Of a stretch of DNA of 64,000 bases, positions 14,301 through 28,100 are shown in pieces (position 1 is the stretch's first letter; each line of letters starts with the position of its first letter). Origin of the DNA: Chionis minor (taxonomy: Eukaryota > Chordata > Aves > Charadriiformes > Chionididae); assembly GCA_013398295.1 (NCBI GenBank), contig VZSF01000040.1, positions 61,949 through 125,948 on the forward strand. The letters run 5' to 3'. The position numbers and the translations under genes are program-made. The notes under the pieces are model-generated. The model made no database searches. It was not told the DNA's origin and was given only the letters and a program-made list of their open reading frames with translations.

Positions 14301-16037
14301 AAGGCTGGTTTAGGTTTCAGCGCCGTGTCTTTACTGATTGCGTTGTACCGCAGCTGAATCTTTCTGGTGGTGGTTGCGTTACCTGCTTTCGCGTTTATCC
14401 TTTAAGTGTTAGATCTTTTGACTTTGTATTCTTCATCCTCTATGTTTTCTTTTCTGGGGAGGGGGAAGGGAGGAATGTAGTCATTTGTTCCTTAATTATG
14501 TGTATTGATAAACTTCTGATTTGTACCTCATCAGCTGAATAAAGGAAGGCTAGCAGGAACCACAAAGATGATCAGAGGGCTGGAGCCCCTCTGCTGTGAA
14601 GACAGGCTGAGAGAGCTGGGGTAGTTCAGCCTGGAGAAGAGAAGGCTCCAGGGAGAACTTATAGCAGCCTTCCAGTATCTGAAAGGGGCCTACAGGAAAG
14701 ATGGGGAGGGACTTTTTACAAGGGTATGTAGTGATAGGATGAGGGGTAATGGCTTCAAACTGGAAGAGGATAGGTTTGGATTAAATCTCAGGAAGAAATT
14801 TTTCACCATGAGACATGGGTGGTGAGACGCTGGCACAGGTTGCCCAGAGAAGCTGTGGATGCCCCATCCCCGCAAGAGTTCAAGGCCAGGTTGGATGGTG
14901 CTTTGAGCAACCAGGTCTAGTGGGAGGTGTCCTTGCCCATGGCAGAGGGGTTGGAACTAGGTGATCTTTAAGGTCCTTTCCAACCTAAACCATTCCCTGA
15001 TTCTGTGATTCTGACCCTATTTATCCTGTAATGAACCTGGGATTCATTGGGTTAATAACCCTGTACTAAAAGTATCTTACCGATAATAATTTCCATTTTA
15101 CACCTCATCTGATTCTTTAGAGTTTTGTTATTTGTTTTATTACTTATGATACTGAAAATAAATCTTTTCAGGTGTAACATGTTGGCTAAATTGTTAGTGC
15201 TACATGGATTATTTATTAGTAATAAGCTTTTGATTTTTAAAACTAAACAGTGGCTTTTGAAAATATTTGTTGGTTTCTTTTGGGACAGTATTTTCAGGGA
15301 TCTAAATATTTAAAGATCAAATACAGATTTATGTTTTGGGGGCAGTTTTGGACTAGCCTGCAAATCAAGCTCAAAAAGTCCTTTTGCTCAGCAGATGAAA
15401 ATTATAATCGCAAGGAAAATGGGAAGTGATCTACAGAACCTACAGATCCTGCTTCCACAGGAAAATCTACAGGGAAGCATAATTTGAAATGGCTGCTTAA
15501 GAAAACTTGAATAAAAAATTGTCAGTGAGCAATGTTAGTGTTGCAATGAAATGCTTGTCATGGAGACTGTTGTTGGAGTTTGACAGTCCTCAAGGCAGAA
15601 AACCTTGGACTGCAGTCAAAAATCTTAACAAGCTCAGTATCTTATAACTGGTAGGAGAACGTTTTGGTACAAATCAACTAAGTGACCAGGCTGCTTTACT
15701 GTGTGGTCTGGGTTTCAGGAGTGGTGGTTTGGTTTTTTTTTATCTTCGCAGGAGTGGGATGGTGTTTGCTATTGACTTTGCAGATGTGCCTGTCTGGTCT
15801 ACAGTGTAAAATATGACTGTAATACTGTTGCAGAGTTTGCTACATAAATAGTTCATTTTGTGGACATCACAAAGACAGTGCCAATGTTGTTGAGTACAGT
15901 TTGATCAGCCATGAACAGTTGTAGCTCACACTCCGAGATACCACGATAGATTTGTAAGGTTATGGCAATATCTGTTTTTTATTGCTGGTTTACCTGTATC
16001 ATTTATGCACAATTTCTTGTTTTCCTGTTGTTCTCAG
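14301..16037 (+). other. CEP295 first intron, 3' part
   Basis: AT-rich intron sequence between the CpG island and the first coding exon. Its only recognisable content is the CR1 copy at 14,556-15,013. It ends in a pyrimidine-rich acceptor, 'ttcctgttgttctcag'. Confidence 0.6.
14556..15013 (+). mobile_element. CR1 LINE 3' end in intron 1
   Basis: A close relative of the copy at 1,829, starting at 'ggaaccacaaagatgatcag' and ending with 'aacctaaaccattccctgat' and an ATTCTGTGATTCTG tail. Same orientation as the host gene. The reverse-transcriptase frame carries in-frame stops (for example a TAG in the segment after 'gagagctgggg'), so it is dead. Confidence 0.93.
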
Positions 16038-16065
16038 AGAAGTTGATTATTCAGCGTTTCCAAAG

Positions 16066-16173
16066 ATGAAGAGGAAAGTTGCAAAAGTTGGGAAATTGAG
16101 GCTTAGTCCTAATGAAGAAACTATGCTTCTGAAAGAGGAATACGAAAGAAGAAGAAAACTGAGGCTACAGCAA
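16066..16173 (+). CDS. CEP295: CEP295 coding exon 1 (N-terminus)
   Basis: The exon starts at acceptor 16,037/16,038; the ATG follows 27 bases of 5' UTR. It encodes residues 1-36, including KLRLSPNEE and [13 protein letters not shown], the family's conserved N-terminal block. Donor CAA|GTATGC, phase 0. The start is chosen because the protein alignment with the family begins exactly at this methionine. Confidence 0.95.
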
Positions 16174-19100
16174 GTATGCCTCTATTTTTGCACGTTGTGT
16201 ATTTCATTTAAATGATGTAACAAATAATTTAAGAAAATTAACTAAAAAATTTATTTCATGTAAACTGAATTTCAGGTTCATAATATCGTATGGTTTCTAT
16301 TTAGCTTGTGAATTCTTTTCCTTTTCCCGTGTTTATTTACTACTGAATGCACATTTTGCTTGTTGTACCTTCTCTGTTAGAGTCACTTTCGCATCTGTTG
16401 CAGGATCGTTTCTTCCTGGCCAGCTTCACAGTAACTGCCATTCTTACCTGGCCGTGAACGTGCAGTTGACTCTTTTCTGCTGCTGTGTGAGGATTCAAAC
16501 CTCTTACGGTGTTGCAGGTGTTTTCATAGTGATCATGCAGACACCTATTGCTGATACAGAACTTCACAGCTTTCCGCTAGATGAACTGAATTGCTACAGT
16601 ATGTCATAGCTCGAAGTGCTTTAAGTACTGCTCCTTCTAGGATGCCTGAGCAGATTACCTTTGTGGGCTTCAGAACTTGGCGGTTGATCATCTCATCTTC
16701 CATTTCTGTTCTTCTGACCTGCTGTTAGGACACAGGGCTATTTCTCCATTGCTCTGCTTACTCTTTTCTTAGCCTTCCTCTGCTTTGTCCTACACAAGCT
16801 GTTCAGATCTTTCGCATCAAAAAATATGTCTTCGAGACATTTACTGTGTACTACTCCTTCACCCCTCTTGGGCTTTTATCTTGGTATGTTTTTCTTTTTA
16901 GCAAACACAATTTTACTGTCAAAGTGGAAAACAAAAACTTAGTAAACACATTATAATTTATCATTGCTGATTTTCTTTAAACCATGTTGCATTGTAAGAG
17001 GAGTCCTTAATAAACTGTTGTGTTGTATTTTTGGAGGGAAGGATAGTCCAAGCAGTTTTTGCATTTTGTTTTTTATGTTGCTCTTTGGACTTTTCCTTTT
17101 CCCATAAACATTTAACTAAGATTAAATTTATTAATATATTAATTTTGGAAAAAAATAATGATAACTAAAGTATTTTCTGTGCAGATTGTTAATGGAATAG
17201 TAGATGAGATGGAAAGCTCAAAGGAGGGTAGAGTATGTTGTGGAAAGACTTGCTGCAAAAAATACTGTGCTTTTTTTAACTTGCTGACAAAACATAAATG
17301 CTGTTTCTACAGGTTCGAGAGCAACAGAAGTATATCGCCTTGCAGATAAGACAGAAAGTAAAGCAGAAGAGAGAAGAACAACTACATAAGCTAGAGGAGG
17401 CACTGAGAGCTGAATGGCAGAAAGCACAGGATCAAAAGATGAAAGCCTTAGAAAAACTGTATTTATCAAGCTTAAGAGCAATTGGCGAGGGTCACCGGCG
17501 AGCGAAGGAGAATGTAAGTGAAACAGCTGAGTATCATTGTCAGGGAAATGCTTGATGTTCTAGAAGTACCAAGGTTGCTGTTTGGTTTTTTATAGTCTTG
17601 ATCTTTCAGTCCTAATATCTGAAATGGCAGGTTTTTTAAGAATGGAAACTTCTTTGAAATGTTTGTGTACTTTTTTGCAGATACCTTTCCACAAAACCAG
17701 GATTAGATGGTCTAGCAAGCTCATCTGCTAGCGTTTTTTGCTGTGCAAACTCTTAAACTTATTTTGTATATGTTAGATTGTACACATATATAGTAGTGGG
17801 TGTTTGTACTTGACTAAACTGCACATGGTAAATCATTGCCTCAAGTATGCCAGTAATATAGTAACTTTTTTTCTCTACCATGTAACAGTATCTTTTCTAT
17901 GGTTAAGAGAATGCACTTTTTTTTTCTTCAGTGCTCAATTGCCATGGAAAATCTTGGTAAGGACTTCAGAGGCCTTTGCCTAGCCTGCAAAGTGTCACTT
18001 CTTAATTCTGCACCTGTAAACTATTTTCACTTTCTTTAAAATCCTATAAATTGTGTAGGCTGTCTTGAGATATCATTGAGGTGGTTGGGTAGAAATTTTC
18101 TGTAGATTTGACTCTGAACCAGGTTTATAGAAATCAGCAGTGCCACAGATTTCTTGCATGAATTTTTCAGACTAGCTTACTTCCTGAATTAGTCAGGCTT
18201 TTTAACTTTTTCTAGCATTATACTTTCCCATATCTCAGCGCCTTTAACTTCTTTGTAAGGTCCTTTCCGATGCTGGGATGGATGAATTTGTGGAAAATGG
18301 TTACCAATGCCAGAGGAACCGTGAATTAATTATAAAGAAATGTTCCCGTTGATACACTATTGTTGTAATTAATGACTGAAAGGTCATAACTTGCTTTCTC
18401 TGTACAGTGTAGTCAACATTTACTAAAATATGCAGGTGTATTTCTATTATTCTCTTTATCAAAGAGATGCAGAGAGAAGCTAGTATCTGGTAACGCTGGC
18501 CAAGGAATGGGGCAGATCTGCAGCTGTTGTGGTAGAGAAGAAGAGAATAAAGAAGATGTCAGAGAAGGAAAAATTATTCTTTAGAATATTTTTACTCTAA
18601 TACGATAGAAAGTAATTTTGACCTTGTGATTGTTACCAGCAGTACTTAATTTGAAATATCACACTGATAGTATGAGAAGCGAGTAAAAAAAAAAACCCCT
18701 GAATTAAGTGCTTGCAATGTTTTGTTTTTAAGGAACCTGACTTAGAAGCTCTGGCAAAGCAAGCAGAGGAGAGGAAACAGAGAGCAGAGAAGAGACATAG
18801 AAAAGCCCTGAAAGAGCAGAAGTACCAAAAAGAAAAATTACTTCATGAGCAAGCCCGGTATACAATAGTTACCTGGTTTTATTAAGCATAGAATGCATTT
18901 TACAACGTCGTGAGGTGCTTCTTGCTTGGAGCTTTTTTAATCTTTGAAATTTTGTGGGTTGGAGAATTAATGCTTGTGGACAAAGCTTGTGGCTCTTGAT
19001 AAGAATTGTATTTGCAAAACCAAGACAAAAATGTCAACTGTACGAGCTGGCCTTATAGACTCTCAGTGCGTGGGGAGCCTTTCACCTCTATATTGCTATT

Positions 19101-22100
19101 TTTGGTCTAGGTTGTTGACTGACACCTGTTCGGTGACATATGAAACAAAATGTTCTCAGGCCAGTTCCTGATGGAGAGTTACCCACTTGACAGAAGGACC
19201 TAGCACATGGTTTTCTTTCTGAGCCTTTTGGGGTTCTGAAGGAGATTGGACCAAACTTGAGCCGATGTGAAAAATGAACTGTGTGTTCTTGGGTATAGTT
19301 GTGCTTGAGTAGAGCTGAGACCTGTTGATTAAATACTTAGTTTTGTCCATGCTTGAGCATTTAAAATATTTTTAAGTGATGCAGTGCTTTCTGAAAATTG
19401 AAGTGAAAAGCAGAGATTATGCTTTGCTCTTTAGAAGCTTGTGTGCATTAAGATTTTGGCATTGCTTCAAGAAATTGTCTGGTGCTGCTTTCCAGCATAA
19501 GTTCTGTTGACTTTTCAGTGTGCTTGGCCATCCCTATCTACCAAGCATTCAATTCAGGTACATCTGAGTCTGGTTATTTTTAGGTCTGCCTTTTATTTTG
19601 CACAGTGTTGCCATTGCTGCTTGAATAATTTCCCTTCTCTCTTCTTTCGTGTGTGGTTTTTTTTTGGTTTGTGGCTTTTTTTTCTCTCCCACCAAGACGA
19701 ACAAATGCACGTAAATATGCTCTGGAAGTGGAAAGACAAAGAGCAGCCAAAGTTGCAAGCCTGCCACCTCCTCCGCCACGTCCTCTTGAGGTATGTATCC
19801 GTCACGTGCTAATGATCACAATTTCAGGGTACCATATAATGTAATGATTTATTTTTTTGTTTCACAACAAGATATCCAAAATTGCTATTTGCATACTATA
19901 AGGAGAGTGGTTTAGCAAAAATGAAGAAAATTAATAGATTACTAACAGACTTCATACTACTAAGTTCTGGGGTTTTTTTATTTCTGATCTCTTGTTACGT
20001 GTGGATTTTATTTCTTGTCATTTGAGATCTTATTTTTGTGGTTAATGTGTCTTTTAAACTTTATCACGGTCTGTTTTTCACTGCATAGCCGCAGCAGTAT
20101 TATACTCTGCAATGATCTCTCTCAGGATGTACACGCCATCTCCCCTCCTGTCATAGTGATGCAGTAGTAGCGTTTTGGTTAGTTCTATAATAAAGATAGT
20201 TCTACATTTTTAGCTGGTCTTTTTTTTGTTGGGTCTTTTTCTCCAATTTGTTTCTTGTAGGGAATACTAAACTTAGGGTAAGCTGATTAATTTTGATAGG
20301 AAAATGCTATTGGGGAGGAAAGTAGATAAACCCCATATTTTTAATTCTATGCTGTGCCCTTTTTAGGGGGTGACTTTGTATCACCTTCGTGCTTTGATTT
20401 CAGTGAGATTTTGCGTAGGTCTAGAAGTTACTGTAGGGTTGCAGATCTGAACTGCAGGAAGAACATTATACACATTTTTACTTTGGAGTTAACTTTTAGT
20501 AAATTTAATTTAACAGAACTTCATTAATGTGGAGTTTAAGTTGCCTTATGTACTGTTGTGCCCTTTTCAGACCATCAAGTTCAGGGATGTTCAGACTGCT
20601 GGCAAGAAGAGAAAGGATTAAGGTACACTAGTCGGTCTCAGAGCCAGTGAAGTTATAAAAGTTTTTCCCAGCTACATCGGCATGTTATGTATAGGTTAGT
20701 GTGTTGGATGATAGGGGTGTCTGGAAAAATTGAGTAAGGTTTAACCCTTGGATTTTCAGAATGATTAGAAGGAGCGCCTACAAACTCTGATTTGTGTCCC
20801 TGGGGTTTTATCCCTGGTAGCCCAAGGGTTTTCTTATGGTGCGTATGAGTGAGGATTAGAGCAAGTGTTATACGGGAGCGGTAAAGTTTGGGGTTTTTTT
20901 CTGATTAAGTGTATGCTGTATTAGAATTTTGACAGAATAAGCTCCTCTGTGGTACAAGCTCAGCTAAATTCAAACACTCTTTCATGCTCCTGTTCTCCTC
21001 TGTTGTTCCTGGGACCTGTTCCTGGTGAATCTGCTGTAGAGCAGATCAGGGCTGTATCAGCTAAAGCTGACTCCGCGTTTCTTGGTTTTCAGATGCTTGT
21101 TTTGCTCATTTTGGTGTTGTTGGAAAAGCATGGGACGCTGCAGCATTGCTTTCTGGTAACTTCTGTGGGTTAAGATATGTTTTATGGTGTTTTCTATTTA
21201 GAAAAAAAAAAACAACAGAAAACAAACAAACCAAACAAAAAAACCCCAAACAAACAAAAAAACTCCTAAACCCCAAACAAATTTCTAATTGGTCACCAAA
21301 AGTCAGCTGCAGTTAACATGCATACGATAAAAAACAGCTAAAAATACATAGTACTACATTATACTTTTCATCTACCAACCTCAGTAATGCATCTCTCTCT
21401 CCATTTTACAAATGCAGAATTTCCTGCTTATTCTTTAGTCTTTTTTTCACCAGGGCAAGCAAGAAAACTTTGTTCAGGTTTCCCCAGGTTCTGGTACAAT
21501 TGCATTTGCAGTTGTGTTGATGACAGGTCTGGGTCAGTACCCTGTTTAACTATTGCAGAATCATAACTTCCTGTCCTGAAATTCTACAATTGAATGCATT
21601 TTCACCCGTGAACAAATGTCCTTTACCTTTTCAGCAAGCACGATTTTAGCTGGTTTTAGCAGATTTTGCAAACATCTGGATTTTCTGCAATACATGGGTT
21701 TTGTTTCTTTTAGTAAGTTCATGCTCTGATAATGGCAAATTGAATCAACAGTTCTGCAGACATGTTGGATTTTTGTTGAGGAAAGAGGTTGCGTGACATT
21801 GTTTATATATAGCACAGCATGTCAGTGTAAAGACTAGCTGACTTTAAGCCTTTTCCTAGTTTTCATATGTGTATGGGATTTAATCTCTTTTTTTCATAGG
21901 CCTATGTTGCTGGGAGGGCACAGGGTGAAGAATAAAGTTATTTTCTTGGAAGAGTAACTGAGCGCCATGTACTGCATGGGGTAAATGCTAAGTAATGGAA
22001 AGATCATAGATGATTAGTGCTGTTGATTAGACCTGTGGTTTACTCCTGGTCCTGTGTAGAGGGAGAAAACTGTCAATTTCAGGGGGGGAGAATCTGGGGC

Positions 22101-25100
22101 TTTGTCTTGCAAATGCATTACTTAAAAGGCAGTGAGTTTGAATTGCTTCACTTACTCTGAATCCTTTGAATTACAGCAAATTACAAGGTCATCTGCATAA
22201 GCCTGCTTGTTTTGAATCAGTTTACATAAAGAGCTTATTAAACGTAATTATAATCATAATCTGATGCTCTGTTGTAGTAACAATTGAATAAAATTTCATA
22301 AAATGGAGCTAGGGCAGTGTTGTTCATTGCAGGATTACATAGAATGCAAGAAACATTTTCTGAAGATACTCCTATTACTGTTACTTTAGCCAGTTGCAAA
22401 AGAAGGGCTTTTGCTCTAGATATATTGTCAGAATCAAGTTTAATTCTCAGAAGGATGGCTTTTGGGGATTGAGGCCTTATTTAGTAGACCAACTGTTAAG
22501 TTACTTAATTTACGTTAAAGCGTAAACACCTTTTATTGAAAAGTATCACAGAGATCTGGTGTCCTGGTTCCGGCAGGGACAGGGTTAATACCTGGCACAG
22601 CACAGGTATTCCACACCACGTGACGCCATTCCCAGTATTTAGGGGGAGCTAGCCGGGGAGGGGAGTTCCCAGTTTGGGAGCAGGCGGGGACGGTCCGGGT
22701 CCGGTCGGTGCACGTCGGTACGGTACCCCTATTTATACATTCCTCTGCCAGTACTATTGTTGTTTTGTCAATTTTTCTTTGTTGTTCTGTTAAATTGCTT
22801 TTTATCTCAACCCACGAGTTTTTGCCTTTTTATTCCAATTTTCCCTCGCTGCTGCGAGGGTTGGGTGAGCGGCCGCGTGGTTCTTTGTGCCGGCTGAGGC
22901 CAAACCACGACATCTGGCTAATGAGAATTAGGCGTGGGACTTGTCTTTTTTCAGGACTATAATTAATATCTACAAGTATTTTGGCTAATGTTGATCTGTT
23001 ACAATTATTATGATTTAAAATTAAGAAAGCAATTTTTAAACAGCATTATGTACAAATAAAAGTGAAAATCTTGATGGCGTGCTTTTATTTGTACATATTT
23101 TTGTTTTCTTCCTACTAGAATAACATGCATTTGCTTAAGAACCATAAAATAAGTTACCAAAGTTCTGTTGATAAGGTTAAAACTAGTTGCATATCATCAT
23201 AGGATTTTAATTTAAAGACTTCACTTTCTACAGACTTTTTATAAAATAGCAAGAGATAGTCAATACTGAAATTTTGTATGCCTCATCTTACCTAGAGGTA
23301 AGTTTAAGATATTCCCGAGACTTAATGCTGCTCTTTGTATATGTGTGTTTTTTTACGGTCATGTTAGTTTTAAAATGCTCAGGCTGTGAAACTTGATGTT
23401 TTAGTTAATGTGGCTAAGAATCCTTTTTTTAGGAGAAAGTCTAGAGAAGAGGAAGCTGAGAGAAAATTAACGGAGGAGATGTTAGAAGTACAAAGGCAGG
23501 TCCTACAGAATACTTGATTACCTGACCTGGTGACCTCACTGCTGACAACATCAGACTGAGCCAGAGAAGGGCGAGGGTCCAATCGCTCAGTGTTCAGATG
23601 CTTTCAGACAGGAGTTGAAATGTGGTAGTGTACCCAAAACTTAAAAAAAAACCCCAAAAAACAAAAACCAAAAACAACAAAAAAAACCAAAACAACAAAC
23701 TTTGTATTAATGAATAGACACTTCTCAGTGAAGTTGTGGAAAATGCTCTTTTCTCTGGTCAACTTCTAAATTGAACATAATGGGTTCCCAGTTTCGTAAA
23801 GAAAGTCTGTCCTTGAGAAGTGTTATTTTGCTGTTGGGTATAATTGTATTGTGGTTCTGTGGCTGCCCTGCTTTGAGGTGAGTGTGACAGCTGTTGTAAG
23901 TGGGATTTGTATTAGTACATTAACCTCAAGTGCTTTTAAATTAAGGTAATGCTTTTGAAACATGAAGGTAGAGCTCTCTGGTGAATGTCAATTTGTGGAG
24001 GAGTTTGCCGTAGGCTGTTAGATGCTCTCAGTTGTTAAGTCTTCTAGATCTGCCTTGTGCTGTTGTGATTTGTTAATTATTAAATGTATGTAAAGTTTTA
24101 AACAACAATATTTTCAGGAGAGGATTTGGGGGGTGGCTTTCTTTTAATACTAATTTAAGCGTACAAGTCACTTATGTTCTGTTTAGTTCCTTTGCTAGAG
24201 ATACTGTTCTCTGATGCAGCTGTACTCGTACTTTCTGTCCTAGAATTTTGAAGTGAAAAAGATTCCCGCCGTGAAGACCTATAATGCTGACAACTTTTCT
24301 GTTACACGTTACCATATTTCCCAGCCTTACGTGGACAGAGAATTGGATGGAGAGCAGGTGATTAAATCCAAGTGTTAGTGATTCGTGCTTCCACACACCT
24401 TTCTTTGTATTTCATACAGTGTTGGGATAACAACAATTCACTTTTCTAGAATTTGTTTGAAAATGTGAACTTGTATAAAGCAGCCATTACCACGACTTGC
24501 TCATTAGAATCTTAGATGGACAAACTTGCAAGGCCTGTTACGTGCTCAGTCACTTGCAGGATCAAACCTGAAAGTCCTTCCCTTGTGAGCAGACCTCTGT
24601 AAGGGGGTAAGTTCCCAAGACTGGCATAACGTTAGGACAGCCAAATCTTCTGCTTTGTGGCTTAGGCTAAATTAATAGTTGCAGTTGCCCTGCTATTTTG
24701 TCTTCCCCTCTTTCAGCTAGGTAATCCTAGTCTTCACCTCATATTTGTGTTCATCTGTTCTTGTAGTCAGTGATTTCAGCTTGCCAAAATGGCAGAAGTT
24801 TAATTTGGAAAAAAAGAACGGTGAATAGATTTTTGCCAAGTGGGAAAGCTTACGTGCGTTTACTGCACACTGAGACAAAGGGCAAAGTCAGATCAGAAGA
24901 AGGGGGGGAGCTGGAAAAGTGAGAGCTCAAGCAAGAGCTTAGCTTGTAGAGGTTATTTTTGAACTAAGGTAATGCTGTTGAGAAGTGAACCAAACAGTAG
25001 TTTGGTTTATTGATGATGTGAGACAATAATCTTAAGTTCCTGTTCTGGATCAGCCTCTTTTTAGACTAGAAAAGCATTCTCAACAATTTTTTTTGAGAAT

Positions 25101-28100
25101 ATTTTCTTCGGTGCGTTCATGAAGTTTTCATTCATGAAGTTTTAGGTTTTCTTAACATTTGAAGGACTAGGCCTAAACAATAAGAGGAGATGCTGTCGTT
25201 TGCTCGGCTTTGTCATGGAAAATTCCAAAATGTTACTCTTTGTAGCCTTGCTTATATGCAATATTTTTTTTTTTTAGATTATTTTTTAGTTTTCATGTGT
25301 TAATAAGATTTTTTTGATTTAAAAATTGCAGATTGTTTCTGGTTTCCCAAAAGAGGATTCTGGATTTTTAAAATTATTTTTTCCCCTTGTGTAAAAGAAA
25401 ACCATGAGACTTGTAGTAGTCAATCTGTAATATTGACTGTATTATTCATTTTACCTTGTATTGTAGGAAAGATAAACACTCTGCTATAACAAATAAGTCA
25501 TACAAATGATTGCCCCTAGTACACCTTGAGACTGGAACACTTTGATACCTACACTCATGGAATATGTAAATATGCTTTTTTTTTTTAAACAGTAAAAAAC
25601 CAGTTTGGTCCTGCTTGCAGCCAAGAATGATAAACCTTCAAAGGGTTCATATGGCATTGTGTGCCTTTTTTCTAAAGTGCTTTTGCTACAGAACTATTCA
25701 TTTATTTATTGTTACATATGCTTTAAACTACCACAAAGAGCTTCATGGACTAAACTGTTGATTGACTGCCAGCCAGATGCTCGGTTAGCTGCCAGAGAAG
25801 AAGGGAAGCGTTTGGAGGAGCTACACAGAGAGGCAGAGAGGGAGAGAAGAGAGCAGCTTGAAAAGGCACATCTCAGAGGAAGTCATGCCTTGAAGAAGGT
25901 CCATTTGGCTCAGGTAGGCAAAAGTAGTTGTGCCTGTTTTTAATGTCAAAATGACCAGTGGTAAGTAAGTTCTAGGTAGCAGGTTAGTAAAGGAATTACA
26001 GTTACAAGAGGAAAATTGATGGACTAAATGGAGTCTTCAGAATGTGTTTAAGCTCCATTTGCTTATTTCTGGCTATCTGGAAGGAGGGAGAATGAGAGTG
26101 CACTGATTATGACCAACCTTTAGAAGACCATCCTTTAATTTTTGTTATCTTAATGTTTGACCAGCTATTAACCAAGTGGTAATAATCAAGATGAACTTTT
26201 TAAATAGGTGATGAGCTGTACTTTTTCACATCAGCTTTATTGGAGTTGATTATTTTGTGCTTTGGGGGAAAAGATTAGTTTATTATGAAGAAGGCAACAG
26301 TTTAATTTTGGAAAACTTCTCAAAGTTTTTACTTAAAAACTGAGGTTCTGTCAGTATATAAGTCTGGAAATACTGAAACTGTTTCCTTTAAAAAGTAAAA
26401 GCTGAACTATTGAGAAAGGTCTTTATACGTAGAGGTGTGCTCTGAAATTTGATATATTGTCTTTTACCTTCACGAGTAATTTTGGAGGCTAGAAATAGCA
26501 AAAGCTTCCTGTTTTTAGTTGAGCTATGACTGGCCCTGAATGGCCAGTCTAAACTAAAATGGAGAACTGTGGAAATACTGCTGATGCTCTGTAAGTTAAT
26601 GGTGGAAAAAAACCATAAACCAAACTTCATATAGAGGTGTTTTTTTAAATGGCTTTCAAATATAATTGTAGTGTGCCGAGAGTGTTTAGTTCCTGTCTTA
26701 AAAAGTAGCAGTTGCTGAAGTACATACTAACAAAAGTAACTTGCCAAAGGAAGTACAAAACAGAAGATTAAAATTCTGTTGAGGAAAGCTGGCCTACAGG
26801 TATACAGTCTGATGCTTTATTTAATATTAGATCATCTAGGTAATATTGATGATTCTTGTGTTTAAAGGTCACATACAGCCTTCTCCTGAAGAAGCACCTT
26901 CTCCCTAGAATAAAATTAACTTTAAATGTAAAGGATTAAGCAAACTTCATGGTAACCAAATGGGAATATTTTATAAGTCCTGACATATGGCTGTCTGTGA
27001 ACACAAAATGTTTACGTTCTACCTTCTTTATACTTGAAGGATAGGGAAAAGCTGCTGAAAGAACTTGAGCAAATGCAGAATATGGATCGGATGCGTAGAA
27101 GACAGATTGTAGCGCAGATGCCACCTCAAATTTTTGTGCCTGCATACAAGCGCGTGGAAATAAAAGAGGAATGGCAGAGAGAACTGGAGTTTGCCTTCGA
27201 AGATATGTACAGTGAAGACAGGAGTAAGTAATTTGTTGGAGGTTGCTGAATCTGGAAGCCTGGTGGAGGAGAGGCTGCTGCAGCTGCCTGTTCCCAGGTC
27301 CAGCCAGTAGCCAGGCTGTGTGTGTATTCACAGTAGGCACACACACGGATGGGCTTTCAGTACGCATACACACATGCAGCTGGCAGCACAGAAAACACAG
27401 CACTCCCTTTAAACACAAACAGCAGAAATGGCCTCGTCCTGTTCACTGCTCCGGCTGATGAGCAAGAAGGCCTGTGAGTGGGATATATGTCTGTATATAC
27501 AGTATGGATCTCTCCAGCAGTTGGTCTTAGATGCTCAGGCTACCGAGTATTTGTCCCCTGCATCCTGGGTCTCCATCTGTCATATGATGGATCCCCCAGT
27601 AACAGGTCTTAAACACCCGGTCTACCCAGTTAATTCATCCTGGACCCTGTAGCCTCGCATGTCCACGTGTGCACTGGTATGCTCAAATCTGTGCGATGGA
27701 TCACTCGGTAAGTGCCTTTAGACACTCACTCTACCTAGCAGCTGGTCCTCCATCCTTAGTCTCCACAGTTGCTGGCTCCTGGGCGTGTGGACCCCCAAAG
27801 CCTGCTGCTCCCCTCCAGGTGTTGCTGTACAGCCCCAGCTGGTGGGTGAATGTATGCACAGACACGTACGTGCTGCGGATCCCTGGGGTCGCTGTCGTTA
27901 AATACTCGGTCTACCCAGGAGCTGACCCTGGATCCTCTTGTCTCCAGCTGCCTCTGAGCAGCGCCTGTGCTGGCAGGTTTCTTAGTTGACCCTGAGACCC
28001 CACGGTCTCCCCTGTAGCTGGCCTGGATGCTTGGATCTCCTGATCCCTCCACTTGCCGATTCACAGATCCCTTGGCCTCCCCAGTATGCAGCCCAGTGTT

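Larger units (their letters stand above)
19791..24243 (+). other. CEP295 intron 4, 4.45 kb
   Basis: Holds a possible stop-containing alternative exon (20,571-20,622), A/C-rich low-complexity tracts (21,199-21,280 and 23,642-23,700), a solo LTR (22,560-22,912), and a short Glu/Arg-rich open segment (23,434-23,514). The rest is unremarkable AT-rich intron. Confidence 0.7.

Noticed and set aside
13889..14542. 217-codon + strand open frame in the CpG island
   Set aside because: Pro/Arg/Ala-rich frame expected from high G+C without stops; overlaps similar frames on both strands; no family resemblance.
26936..27418. 160-codon minus-strand open frame
   Set aside because: Antisense shadow of conserved CEP295 coding exon 7 running into the C-rich insert.
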